A DNA stretch of 16,713 nt from CAZLMW01 sp964560875 (lineage in GTDB: Bacteria > Myxococcota_A > UBA9042): NCBI GenBank assembly GCA_964560875.1, contig CAZLMW010000153.1, forward strand, positions 1 through 16,713, written 5' to 3'. Shown piece after piece: positions 7,137 to 15,621 of this stretch. The notes below the pieces were generated by a model. The model saw only the letters and a program-made list of their open reading frames with translations. It was not told where the DNA came from and made no database searches. Each line of letters opens with the position of its first letter. Position 1 is the first letter of the stretch. Made by a program: the position numbers and the translations under genes.

Positions 7137-8105
7137 CTACGAGCCAGCCAACCACTCGGCCCACTGTTTGGGCTTGATCGGCGGATCGTCGGGCTCGCGC
7201 TGATTGTCGGCGGCGGTGGCCTGGATGCGGCGCTTCACGACGTCTTTGCGCTTGGTACCGGCCTGGATCAGCTGCTCGGCCTGCGCGATCTCGCGGGCGA
7301 CCATCGACTTGAGCGCCATGTAGGAGCCCCAACCGACCTGGCGCGTGCCGTTGATGAAGAACGCCGGCGTGCCGGTCGCGCCCATTCCCTCGGCCATCTT
7401 GGTCTCGCGGGAGACGCGCTCGGCGAAGCGGCCGTCCTGCAGGTCCGACTGGAACTTGGTGGTGTCGAGGCCCAACGAGCTGGCGTGCTCGATGAAGCCC
7501 TGGTCGTCGAGGCGGCCGGTCTCAAACAGCTTGTCGTGGAACTGCCAGAACTTGCCCTGCTGCTGAGCGGCGACCGTGGCGACCGCGCTCGGCTGGCTGC
7601 GACCGTGCATCGCGAGCGCGTTGTGGCGGAAGTTGACGCGAACCTTGCCGGGAAAGTCCATGACCAGCTGCTTGATCGGGTCGGCCGAACGCTTGCAAAC
7701 CGGGCACTGGAAGTCGCTGAACACCGTGACGAGCACGAGCGGGTCTTTCTCACCGAGGTAAGCGGGGCCTTCCTTGGGCGAGTGACCGATCTTGGCCAGG
7801 TCCGCACCCTTGCCAGCGCCTTCATCGGTCTGGCTGCCGAGGCCACTGACGACGGGCGGCGGGGGCGGAGGAGGCGGTGCGGCTGGCGCGGCGGCGGGAG
7901 CAGCAGCAGGCGCGGCAGGAGCAGCAGCGGCAGCGGCAGGAGCAGCGCCGGGAGCGGCAGCAGCGGCAGGAGCAACAGCAGCGGCCGGTGCGGCAGGAGC
8001 AGCCGGCTTGGCGTCCCATTTGCCGACAAGGAAGCCGGCTACAGCGAGCAACGCTGCGATCGCGTATGCGTTTGATTTGTCAAAAGTTTCAGCGACTTCG
8101 CTCAT
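7137..8105 (-). CDS. Membrane-anchored DsbA-family thioredoxin-like protein
   Basis: The 322-residue protein has one N-terminal membrane segment (13-29, AYAIAALLAVAGFLVGK), then an Ala/Pro-rich spacer of about 50 residues (34-84) ending in eight prolines. A DsbA-type thioredoxin domain follows (about 110-285). It shows VFSDFQCPVC with the redox pair Cys134/Cys137 and the cis-proline loop TGTPAFFING (Pro247). The catalytic domain should lie in the periplasm, held away from the membrane by the spacer, and form, reduce or isomerise disulfides; the direction cannot be told from sequence. The start at 8105 is chosen over the ATG at 8201 because GGAG precedes it by six bases and because the membrane segment follows immediately. 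The last 40 residues form a charged tail outside the fold. Its upstream neighbour is a lipoprotein with two mature-region cysteines. Confidence 0.91.
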   Translation of the reverse strand: MSEVAETFDKSNAYAIAALLAVAGFLVGKWDAKPAAPAAPAAAVAPAAAAAPGAAPAAAAAAPAAPAAAPAAAPAAPPPPPPPPVVSGLGSQTDEGAGKGADLAKIGHSPKEGPAYLGEKDPLVLVTVFSDFQCPVCKRSADPIKQLVMDFPGKVRVNFRHNALAMHGRSQPSAVATVAAQQQGKFWQFHDKLFETGRLDDQGFIEHASSLGLDTTKFQSDLQDGRFAERVSRETKMAEGMGATGTPAFFINGTRQVGWGSYMALKSMVAREIAQAEQLIQAGTKRKDVVKRRIQATAADNQREPDDPPIKPKQWAEWLAGS

Positions 8106-8111
8106 TTCTTT

Positions 8112-8115
8112 CTCC
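8112..8115 (-). promoter_or_regulatory. Ribosome binding site of the DsbA-like gene
   Basis: On the minus strand GGAG is followed by six bases and the ATG at 8105. This supports the internal start and discards 32 upstream in-frame residues that look like intergenic sequence. Confidence 0.75.
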
Positions 8116-8277
8116 GCGATACCGGCGTTTGCCGCAGCCGATATCCGCTTTTTTCCCGCAAATTGGGCGTTTTTGCACAGAACCGGGGGAAGGGACGGCA
8201 CAAACCCGCTGCGAGGCCGATTATTCCGTGCGTTCGTGCGCGCCGGACCGGCGGTGGGTCAGGTTTCTCAAGGCTCT

Positions 8278-9261
<984 letters not shown>

Positions 9262-9370
9262 GAGAGGAGTCCCGTCAGCGCCAAGATGGGTAGATGCGCC
9301 GTCTTCAGAGGTCCGCGAAATGTAGAGATCGCGGGCAGGTGGGTCAAGAAGCCGATTCGTATGCAACGTC

Positions 9371-10657
9371 TTATCCGGCGGCGAGGACCGCGTCGGCGGC
9401 CTTTCGCAGCGACTCGACGGCGTGGTCGCACTCCTCGCGCGTCACGATTAGCGGCGGCGTCATGCGCAAAGTCGTGCCGCCGGCGACGCTCACGAGAACG
9501 CCATGGTCGTCGCGAGCACGGGCGATAATCTGGCGCGCCTTGTCCTTGACCTCGACGCCGACCATCAAGCCGCGGCCACGCACGTCGACGGTGTAGTCGC
9601 GATCGGAAAACGCCGCCTTGAGCACTTCGAGCAGGTACGCGCCGATCTCGGCGGCCCGCTCAACGATGCCGTCCCGCTCGAAGATCGCCAGGACGGTGCG
9701 ACCCGCGCGCATCGCGAGCGCGTTGGCACCAAAAGTGGTCGCGTGGGTGCCCGGTTGCAGGGCCTCGGCCACATCATCGCGCGCCAGGATCGCCCCGACC
9801 GGTACGCCGCCGCCGAGCGCCTTGGCCAACGACAACGCGTCCGGCGAGATCCCTTCCTGCTCGAACGCGAAGAACGTGCCGGTGCGCCCCATACCGGTCT
9901 GCACCTCGTCGAGCATCAGCAACGCGCCGCGCTCGTCGCACAGCTTGCGCAGGTCCTTGAAGAAGCCCGGTTGTGGCACCTTCACGCCGCCTTCGCCCTG
10001 GACGATCTCGATAAGCACCGCGCCGACCGGGTATTCGCTGGCGTCCATGGCGCGCGCAAAGCTGCCGACGTCGCCGAAGGTCGCGTGGCTGAAGCCGGGC
10101 AACAGCGGCGCGAATCCGTCCTGGTACTTGGGCTGAGCGGTGGCCGTCATCGACGCGAACGTGCGCCCGTGAAACGACTGGTACGCGGTCACAATGCCGG
10201 GTTTGGCGTCACCTTTGACGCGGCTGTGGTAGCGGCGGGCGAGCTTGACGAGGGCCTCGTTCGCCTCGGTTCCCGAGTTGCAGAAGAACGCGCGTGCGTC
10301 GCTGCCGGCGGCGGATTTCCACGCGTCGCAGAGCAGCTGGGCGAGCGGCGCGGCGTGGCAGTTGTGCCAGTAGTTGCTCTGGTGCATCAGGCGGCCGACC
10401 TGGTCGCGGAGAGCGGCGACGAGATCGGGGTGGTTGTGGCCGAGGGCGTTGACAGCGACCCCGCCGGAGAAGTCGACGTAGCGGCGGCCGTCCTCGGTTT
10501 CGCCCCACGCGCCCTCGCCTTTGCAGAAGACGAGCGGCGCGTTGCGGTAGTTGGGCGTGAGGTAACGTTTGTGCAGGGCCGCGATTTCGTCGGTGCTGTG
10601 ATGGTGAAGGCGGATGCCCTTGTCCTGGGCGCGGTTGTCCGGGGCGCGTTCGTTCAT
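9371..10657 (-). CDS. argD: Class III PLP aminotransferase, acetylornithine aminotransferase type (ArgD)
   Basis: The 428-residue cytoplasmic enzyme probably transfers an amino group between N-acetylornithine and 2-oxoglutarate in arginine synthesis. Class III signatures are complete: FCNSGTEANE, SFHGRTFASMTATAQPKYQ, DEVQTGMGRTG, the PLP-binding Lys279 in SLAKALGGG, and GTHATTFGANALAMRA. The N-terminal YRNAPLVFCKGEGAWGETED and ALGHNHPDLVAAL blocks favour ArgD over GABA or ornithine-delta transaminases, though LysJ-like or succinylornithine activity cannot be excluded. The ATG at 10657 is supported by GGAGAGG (10666-10672) eight bases upstream. No other arginine genes are adjacent. The gene is divergent from pilM and heads a minus-strand series with the lipoprotein, DsbA-like and Nudix genes. 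Confidence 0.9.
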   Translation of the reverse strand: MNERAPDNRAQDKGIRLHHHSTDEIAALHKRYLTPNYRNAPLVFCKGEGAWGETEDGRRYVDFSGGVAVNALGHNHPDLVAALRDQVGRLMHQSNYWHNCHAAPLAQLLCDAWKSAAGSDARAFFCNSGTEANEALVKLARRYHSRVKGDAKPGIVTAYQSFHGRTFASMTATAQPKYQDGFAPLLPGFSHATFGDVGSFARAMDASEYPVGAVLIEIVQGEGGVKVPQPGFFKDLRKLCDERGALLMLDEVQTGMGRTGTFFAFEQEGISPDALSLAKALGGGVPVGAILARDDVAEALQPGTHATTFGANALAMRAGRTVLAIFERDGIVERAAEIGAYLLEVLKAAFSDRDYTVDVRGRGLMVGVEVKDKARQIIARARDDHGVLVSVAGGTTLRMTPPLIVTREECDHAVESLRKAADAVLAAG

Positions 10658-10744
10658 ACGGGTGTCCTCTCCGGTCCCTCCAACAAGCGGAAAAACCTCG
10701 AAAAGTGGCTGAAATTCCGAGCGAAAAGCGGCCCAATCGATTTC

Positions 10745-10773
10745 TTGACCGGCCCCAAGCGCCCACCTAGCCT
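10745..10773 (+). promoter_or_regulatory. Candidate sigma-70-type promoter for pilM
   Basis: TTGACC (10745-10750) and TAGCCT (10768-10773) are separated by 17 bases in the 218-bp divergent region between argD and pilM. The -35 box matches consensus at five of six positions, but the -10 box at only three. No sigma-54 -24/-12 signature was recognised. The rest of this region shows no gene. Confidence 0.25.
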
Positions 10774-10875
10774 GATCGTGACCCGGAATCCCGGGACGGC
10801 TGCGCTTGTTTCACACCTTGTGCAGATTTTGTAGTTGCACGCATCCCACGCGATTGCGGACGGAGTGACCCACCG

Positions 10876-11931
10876 ATGGCTGCCAAACAGGTCGTAGGAC
10901 TCGACATCGGCACCTCGTCGATCAAGGTCGCGGAGATCAAGCAGACCAAGAAAGGCAGTCAACTCCTGCACTTCGATACAATCATGCTGCCGCCGGATAC
11001 GATCCGCGACGGCCAGGTCATGCACGCGCCGCAGCTTTCTGAGCGCATCCAGGAGATCTTCAAGCTCAACAAGATCCGCAACAAGAAGTGCGCGGTCGCG
11101 TTGTCCGGTAACGCGGTGATCATCAAGAAGATCAGCCTGCCCGAGATGACGGTCGAAGAGCTCGAAGACAGCATCCAGTGGGAAGCCGAGCAGTACATCC
11201 CGTTCGACATCAAGGACGTCAACGTCGACGCGCAGATCCTCAACCCGAACGCCGGCCAGGGGCAGATGGACGTGCTCCTCGTCGCGGCCAAAAAAGCGGT
11301 GATCGACGAGTTCGTGGAGGTCGTGCGCGACGCCCGCGTGGACCCGGTGGTGGTCGATGTCGACGCATTTGCGCTCTACAACGTGTTCGAACTCAACTTC
11401 CAGATCCCCACCGAAGAGACAGTGGCGCTGATCGACGTCGGCGCCTCCACAGTCAACATCAACGTGATCGCCGACGGCGTCTCGGCGTTTACGCGCGACA
11501 TCACGATGGGCGGCAACGTGCTGACCGAAGAGATCAGCAAGCAGTTCGCGGTGCCGTGGGAAGAAGCCGAGCACATGAAGACGTCGTCGGAGACCACGCT
11601 GTCGATGTCCGGCGTGCTCCGCGAGGTCCAGCGCATCAGCGAGCGGGTGTCCGAACAGCTGGTCAGCGAGATCCAACGATCGCTCGACTTCTTCGCCGCG
11701 ACGAGCATGAACGCCGACATCGCCACGATCTTCCTGTCGGGCGGGGCGGCGCTGCAGTCGGGGCTGATCGAAGGGCTCGAGCGACGCCTCGGCGCCGAGG
11801 TCAAAGCCCTCAACCCGTTCAACAACCTGGTCATCGACCCCAAGAAATTCGACTTCGCGCTGCTGCAACGCATGGCACCCATCGCGGGAATCGCCATCGG
11901 GTTGGCGATGCGCGCACCCAACGATCGGTAA
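10876..11931 (+). CDS. pilM: Type IV pilus assembly protein PilM
   Basis: The 351-residue cytoplasmic protein has the actin-like fold of PilM, related to FtsA. The first phosphate motif is GLDIGTSSIK (8-17), the second LIDVGAS with Asp187, and the adenosine motif is FLSGGAAL (Ser288 onward). The SLPEMTVEELEDSIQWEAEQ segment is highly typical of PilM. In the family, PilM binds ATP and the cytoplasmic N-terminal peptide of PilN and forms the cytoplasmic ring of the type IV pilus machine. GGAG at 10862-10865 precedes the ATG by ten bases. It is the first gene of pilMNOP, with pilN 74 bp downstream. Confidence 0.97.
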   Translation: MAAKQVVGLDIGTSSIKVAEIKQTKKGSQLLHFDTIMLPPDTIRDGQVMHAPQLSERIQEIFKLNKIRNKKCAVALSGNAVIIKKISLPEMTVEELEDSIQWEAEQYIPFDIKDVNVDAQILNPNAGQGQMDVLLVAAKKAVIDEFVEVVRDARVDPVVVDVDAFALYNVFELNFQIPTEETVALIDVGASTVNINVIADGVSAFTRDITMGGNVLTEEISKQFAVPWEEAEHMKTSSETTLSMSGVLREVQRISERVSEQLVSEIQRSLDFFAATSMNADIATIFLSGGAALQSGLIEGLERRLGAEVKALNPFNNLVIDPKKFDFALLQRMAPIAGIAIGLAMRAPNDR

Positions 11932-12005
11932 ATCGGTAAAACAGACAACCACCCGCGGGCTCATCGCCCCACGTTGCCAACGGGCAACCGAGTACAAACA
12001 CCACG

Positions 12006-12971
12006 ATGCTCTTCGCGATTCGCATCAACCTGGTCGGCACCGGCAAACGCAGACGCCGACGCGCGGGTATGCCCGACATCCCCAACATCGGGGTGTTGTT
12101 GTTCGTGCTGGTCCTGGTGATCGAAGCCGCAGTGCTCTATTCGCTGCACGCGAGCGCCTCCGAATCCGCCAACCAGGTGGCGCAACGGCTCAAGAAGGCC
12201 AAACACGATCTCGAGCTCGCCAAGAAGGTCCACGGCGACATCATCAAGGTGAAAAAAGAGCTCACAACGCTCGAGACACAGACACGCCTGTTCGACGTGC
12301 TCAAAGCCGAGAAGATCGGGCCGGTCGACGCCCTGCACTACCTCAGCTTCATCCTGCAGCCGCGCGACGCAGCGGTGTGGCCACGCGAAGAGCAAAAGCT
12401 GATGGAAGCGGCCGGATGGCGGGTCGGGTGGGACGCGCGCCGAGCCTGGTTCACGGCCATCACGCAGAACCGGTGGAAGATGAAGCTGCAGGGCCAGGCA
12501 CTCGCGCACGAAGACGTCGCCGAGGTGCAGCGCCGACTCGAGTCGAGCCCGTACTTCCGCAACGTCAAGCTGGTCTTCCAGGAGAGCAAGCACGACCCCG
12601 AGCTCGACGATGGCTTCGTCGATTTCACCATCAACGCGGCGCTCGTTTACCTCATCAAGCCGTGGAAATGGCCGCCGCCCAGCGAGCCCGATCCCGACGA
12701 AGAAGCGGCCAAGAAGGCCGAGGGTGAGGACAAAGACGCGCTGCCGACGCTGCCGTCCGCCATCAAGGCGCCGCGCGACGTGCCCAGTGGGCATAACGAG
12801 CCGACCGACACACCGGGTGCCGCCACAGCTGGCGCCGCCGGTGCCAAAGCAAGCCAACCCGGTGCCGCGATCGCCGCGCCTGCCACCGCAGCAACAGCTG
12901 CCGGTGCCGTTGAAGCCGGGAAAGCCGCGCCAAAGGCCGAAGACGCCGAGGCCAAGGGGGTGACGCCATGA
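12006..12971 (+). CDS. pilN: Type IV pilus inner-membrane protein PilN, with long Ala/Pro-rich tail
   Basis: The 321-residue protein has a short cytoplasmic N-terminus with IRINLVG (5-11), corresponding to the INLLP-type peptide that docks into PilM. A five-arginine cluster (15-19), one membrane segment (about 28-47), a coiled coil (about 52-95) and a ferredoxin-like periplasmic domain (about 145-218) follow. In the family, PilN pairs with PilO to link PilM to PilP. The final 100 residues are a low-complexity Lys/Glu then Ala/Pro tail; this is unusual, because PilN is normally about 180-220 residues. No clear ribosome binding site precedes the ATG at 12006, but a later Met (residue 22) would remove the PilM-binding peptide. 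The stop overlaps the pilO start. Confidence 0.92.
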   Translation: MLFAIRINLVGTGKRRRRRAGMPDIPNIGVLLFVLVLVIEAAVLYSLHASASESANQVAQRLKKAKHDLELAKKVHGDIIKVKKELTTLETQTRLFDVLKAEKIGPVDALHYLSFILQPRDAAVWPREEQKLMEAAGWRVGWDARRAWFTAITQNRWKMKLQGQALAHEDVAEVQRRLESSPYFRNVKLVFQESKHDPELDDGFVDFTINAALVYLIKPWKWPPPSEPDPDEEAAKKAEGEDKDALPTLPSAIKAPRDVPSGHNEPTDTPGAATAGAAGAKASQPGAAIAAPATAATAAGAVEAGKAAPKAEDAEAKGVTP

Positions 12972-13696
12972 TGGAACAATTCATGAAGCTGCCGCCGATG
13001 CAAAAGCTCGGCGTGCTGGCGGCCATCCTTGTTGTGATCGGAGGCGGCGCCTACTTCCTGATGATCGACCCGGAGCTGACCCGCCGCGCCGATGCCGACA
13101 AGCTGCTGAAGCGGACCAGGGCCGAGCTGGCCAAGATCGCCGACAAGGCCACGGAAAAGGAGCTGCGTTCGCTCAAGCGGCGCAAGGACCGGCTGGTCGA
13201 AGGCGACAAAGAGAACCGCAAGATGCTGCCGACGTCCGACGAGGTCCCCGACTTCATCGAGTCGGTGCAGCGCGACGCCATCGCCTCGGGGCTGCGCGTG
13301 ACCCGCTTCGACCGGCTCAAGACCGAATCGCAAGACCTGGTCAACGCGATCCCGGTCAAGATGACGGTGCAGGGGTCCATGCTGCACTTGATCTCGTTTC
13401 TGCGCGTGTACTCGGGTACGGAGCGACGCGTTATCACGCTGCGCAACATGGTCATCGAGCAAGTTCGCCCCAATTACAGCCATTTGCAGAAGATCATCGA
13501 CGCCAGCAAGCCGCTCGAGGAGCAAAAGCGCGTCAACCGGTCCAAGGATGAGAAGCTGGTGGCGTCGATCGAGCTGCGGCACCTGGCGCGGAAGAAGAGC
13601 AAGATTCGGGCGACTTTTGTCGCGTACGCCTACACCTGGACCGGCAAAAAGGCCGAGGGTGGAACCGAGCGGAAATACAAGCCGTTTCGCACATAG
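12968..13696 (+). CDS. pilO: Type IV pilus inner-membrane protein PilO
   Basis: The 242-residue protein has one N-terminal membrane segment (about 13-32, KLGVLAAILVVIGGGAYFLM), a charged coiled coil (about 35-85) and a ferredoxin-like domain (VPDFIESVQRDAIASGLRV through the VKMTVQGSMLHLISFLRV core typical of PilO). A basic C-terminal extension follows. It forms the inner-membrane heterodimer with PilN and contacts PilP. The ATG overlaps the pilN stop (ATGA at 12968-12971), and AGGGGG lies at 12955-12960, indicating translational coupling. Met2 would be an equally possible start. Confidence 0.95.
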   Translation: MMEQFMKLPPMQKLGVLAAILVVIGGGAYFLMIDPELTRRADADKLLKRTRAELAKIADKATEKELRSLKRRKDRLVEGDKENRKMLPTSDEVPDFIESVQRDAIASGLRVTRFDRLKTESQDLVNAIPVKMTVQGSMLHLISFLRVYSGTERRVITLRNMVIEQVRPNYSHLQKIIDASKPLEEQKRVNRSKDEKLVASIELRHLARKKSKIRATFVAYAYTWTGKKAEGGTERKYKPFRT

Positions 13697-13748
13697 CGAG
13701 GTGATTCGGAGGCGCCGAGGCTGAAGCTGCGGGGTCGACGAGAGCGCG

Positions 13749-14453
13749 ATGACAAGGCTGAACGGGATGAACTTGGAAGCGATGACAGACGGCGGTAACA
13801 AAGCGGCGATCGGCAAGCGTTCCGGGCTCATTGGGCTCGCAGCGCTGGTTTCGCTCGTGGCGACGTCGTGCGGTGGTGACGGCGGTGGCAACCGACCGCG
13901 CCCGCAGATCCCGGGAGCCGCCCAGGCCGCGCCCGAAGAGGCGACGGAAGACCCGACCAAGGACCAGTTCGTGACGCTGGGCGAAAACCCCAAGTGGGTG
14001 CCGCTGCGGGACATGTTCGAGGACTTCAAGAAGCAGAAGATCGAAAACCTCGCCAACCCGCTGCTGACCAACCACGTCGTCTTCGTGATCCCGCCGCCAT
14101 TGCCCGAGCGCAAGAAGAAAGAGCTGCTGGTGCCCGTCAGCCCGCTGGAGCGCGGCGGTATCCATCGCAACAAGGACAAGGACCAGCGGGCGATCGCGCC
14201 GCTCGAAAGCTACAAGCTCATCATGCTGATGACGGGCACCACCCGGCCCAAGGCGGTCGTCATCGACCCGTACGGCAACCGACATATCCTCAAGCGCGGG
14301 GACCCGCTCGGGTCCGAAGGCGGCTACATTCGCGCCATCCTGCAGTACAAGATGCTCGTGTCCGTGCCCAAGGAGCGCAAACCGCGCTCGGTCAGCATCG
14401 AACCGCCGCTGTCCAAGGTCGCGCAGAAGGCCATCGTCCGCACCGACTTCTAG
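13749..14453 (+). CDS. pilP: Type IV pilus lipoprotein PilP
   Basis: The protein (234 residues from this start) has a lipoprotein-type signal, SGLIGLAALVSLVATSC (Cys41), a flexible Pro/Glu-rich segment, and a C-terminal beta-sandwich with the PilP pattern: LESYKLIMLMTG, KAVVIDPYGNRHILKRGD, IRAILQYKMLV. In the family, PilP is anchored in the inner membrane and links PilN/PilO to the PilQ secretin. The start is uncertain: ATG codons at 13749, 13767 and 13782 are all in frame, and the last gives the most typical signal peptide length. The lipobox has Ala at -3, a mild departure from consensus. It is 52 bp after pilO. No pilQ follows; the convergent yraN starts its stop codon within the same CTAG. 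Confidence 0.9.
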   Translation: MTRLNGMNLEAMTDGGNKAAIGKRSGLIGLAALVSLVATSCGGDGGGNRPRPQIPGAAQAAPEEATEDPTKDQFVTLGENPKWVPLRDMFEDFKKQKIENLANPLLTNHVVFVIPPPLPERKKKELLVPVSPLERGGIHRNKDKDQRAIAPLESYKLIMLMTGTTRPKAVVIDPYGNRHILKRGDPLGSEGGYIRAILQYKMLVSVPKERKPRSVSIEPPLSKVAQKAIVRTDF

Positions 14454-14824
14454 AACGGGTCAATGTCGCGCCACGTCAGGGTTGTGCCGTCGGCGGTCAG
14501 GTGCACGGCTACGACGGCGACGTGGACCTCCGCAAAACCGCGCGAATGCACCAACTCAGCCGCAATTCGGAATAAGCGTTGGCGCTTGGCGGTGTCGACG
14601 CGCTCGCCCGGATCTCCGCTGCTGCCGCGGGTGGTTTTTACCTCGACGACGAGCCCGAACGTCTCCTCTCCCGCCGGTGAAGTGCGGGTCGCCAGGATGT
14701 CGATTTCGCCGGCGCGAACGCGTAGGCGGCGCCCCTCGATATGCCAGCCGCGTTCGATGACAAGGCGTTGAGCAGCCTCTTCGCCGCGGTGGCCGGTGCG
14801 ATGGATGGCGGGCTTTTCGGTCAT
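14450..14824 (-). CDS. yraN: YraN family (UPF0102) nuclease-like protein
   Basis: The 124-residue cytoplasmic protein matches the UPF0102/YraN family, a PD-(D/E)XK-like fold. GEIDILA (Glu40, Asp42) and VVEVKTT (Glu61, Lys63) form the putative nuclease site, and the N-terminal RGEEAAQRLVIERG helix is typical. Biochemical function in the family is poorly defined; a role in DNA processing is inferred. The ATG overlaps the TGA of rnhB (ATGA at 14821-14824), so the two are almost certainly translated together; rnhB-yraN adjacency is common in bacteria. The stop codon overlaps the pilP stop on the opposite strand. Confidence 0.93.
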   Translation of the reverse strand: MTEKPAIHRTGHRGEEAAQRLVIERGWHIEGRRLRVRAGEIDILATRTSPAGEETFGLVVEVKTTRGSSGDPGERVDTAKRQRLFRIAAELVHSRGFAEVHVAVVAVHLTADGTTLTWRDIDPF

Positions 14825-15543
14825 TGCGACGAGGTCTGGGCGGTTTGTCTTGCGATCGCCGCCCGCACGGGGGCAAAGGAGCTCCGGTGGTGGGGTGTCG
14901 GCCCGAGCTTCTTGAGCGCCGCGAGGTGTTCGGCGGTCGGATAGCCCTTGTGGCCCGCGAACCCGTAACCGGGGTGCTCATCGGCCATGCGAACCATCAA
15001 CCGGTCGCGATGAACCTTGGCGAGAATCGACGCCGCCGCGATGGCACGCGAGCGCTGGTCGCCCTTTACGTAGGTCTTCTGGCCGGGGCGCACCAGCTCG
15101 GGAATCGGCGTGTTGCCGTCCACCACCACCAGCTTCGGCATCGTCGCGCCGGCGTCCAGCAGCGAATTCCACACCTCTTCAACCGCCTGCCGCATCGCCC
15201 ACATCGACGCCTGCAGGATGTTGACCGAGTCGATCAGCGCGACGGGCCCCTCCACGACCGACCACGCCAACGCCTGCGCCTCGATCTTGGGCACCAGGGC
15301 CTCGCGCGACGCTTCGGTCAGCAGCTTGCTGTCGTCCAGCCCCTTGAGCCGAGCGCCGTCCTCGAGCACCACGGCCGCCGCCACGACAGGTCCAGCAAGC
15401 GGGCCACGCCCCACCTCGTCCGTGCCGATAATCGGCCACAAACCCTGCCGTTTGCAGCGCCTTTCGACCTCGCCGATGCGCCACCTTCGTTTGGCCGCCG
15501 CCTTGTCGCCGGCAAAGAGCTCGGGCTGCTTCCGTTTCGCCAT
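14821..15543 (-). CDS. rnhB: Ribonuclease HII (RnhB)
   Basis: The 240-residue cytoplasmic nuclease cleaves RNA in RNA/DNA hybrids and at single ribonucleotides in DNA. The DEDD active site is complete: Asp42 and Glu43 in GTDEVGRGPLAGP, Asp142 in VVVDGN, and Asp180 in ASILAKVHRD. LDDSK (69-73) and PGYGFAGHKGYPT are further RNase HII signatures. The first 36 residues are a basic N-terminal extension before the core. The ATG at 15543 lacks a clear ribosome binding site; the open frame extends much further upstream but overlaps divergent ychF, so the longer form is rejected. A promoter is expected in the 78 bp shared with ychF, but I see no convincing boxes. Confidence 0.95.
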   Translation of the reverse strand: MAKRKQPELFAGDKAAAKRRWRIGEVERRCKRQGLWPIIGTDEVGRGPLAGPVVAAAVVLEDGARLKGLDDSKLLTEASREALVPKIEAQALAWSVVEGPVALIDSVNILQASMWAMRQAVEEVWNSLLDAGATMPKLVVVDGNTPIPELVRPGQKTYVKGDQRSRAIAAASILAKVHRDRLMVRMADEHPGYGFAGHKGYPTAEHLAALKKLGPTPHHRSSFAPVRAAIARQTAQTSSQ

Positions 15544-15611
15544 GGCGCGATGGTAGCGATGCGCAACGACATGCGGTAGACAGCGCGTCCCCGTCGCCAA
15601 CGCGACCTGAT

Positions 15612-15616
15612 GGAGG
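15612..15616 (+). promoter_or_regulatory. Ribosome binding site of ychF
   Basis: GGAGG lies five bases before the ATG at 15622. It supports that start over the in-frame ATG at 15610, which would overlap the site itself. Confidence 0.85.
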
Positions 15617-15621
15617 CTCCC

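Noticed and set aside
8241..8253. Palindrome CGCCGGACCGGCG between the lipoprotein and DsbA-like genes as a terminator
   Set aside because: The loop would be only one to three bases and no T-run follows on the minus strand.
9503..10834. 443-residue plus-strand open frame antisense to argD
   Set aside because: ArgD motifs are complete on the minus strand; the plus frame has none.
12647..14179. 510-residue minus-strand open frame across pilN, pilO and pilP
   Set aside because: It runs antisense through three contiguous, coupled pil genes.
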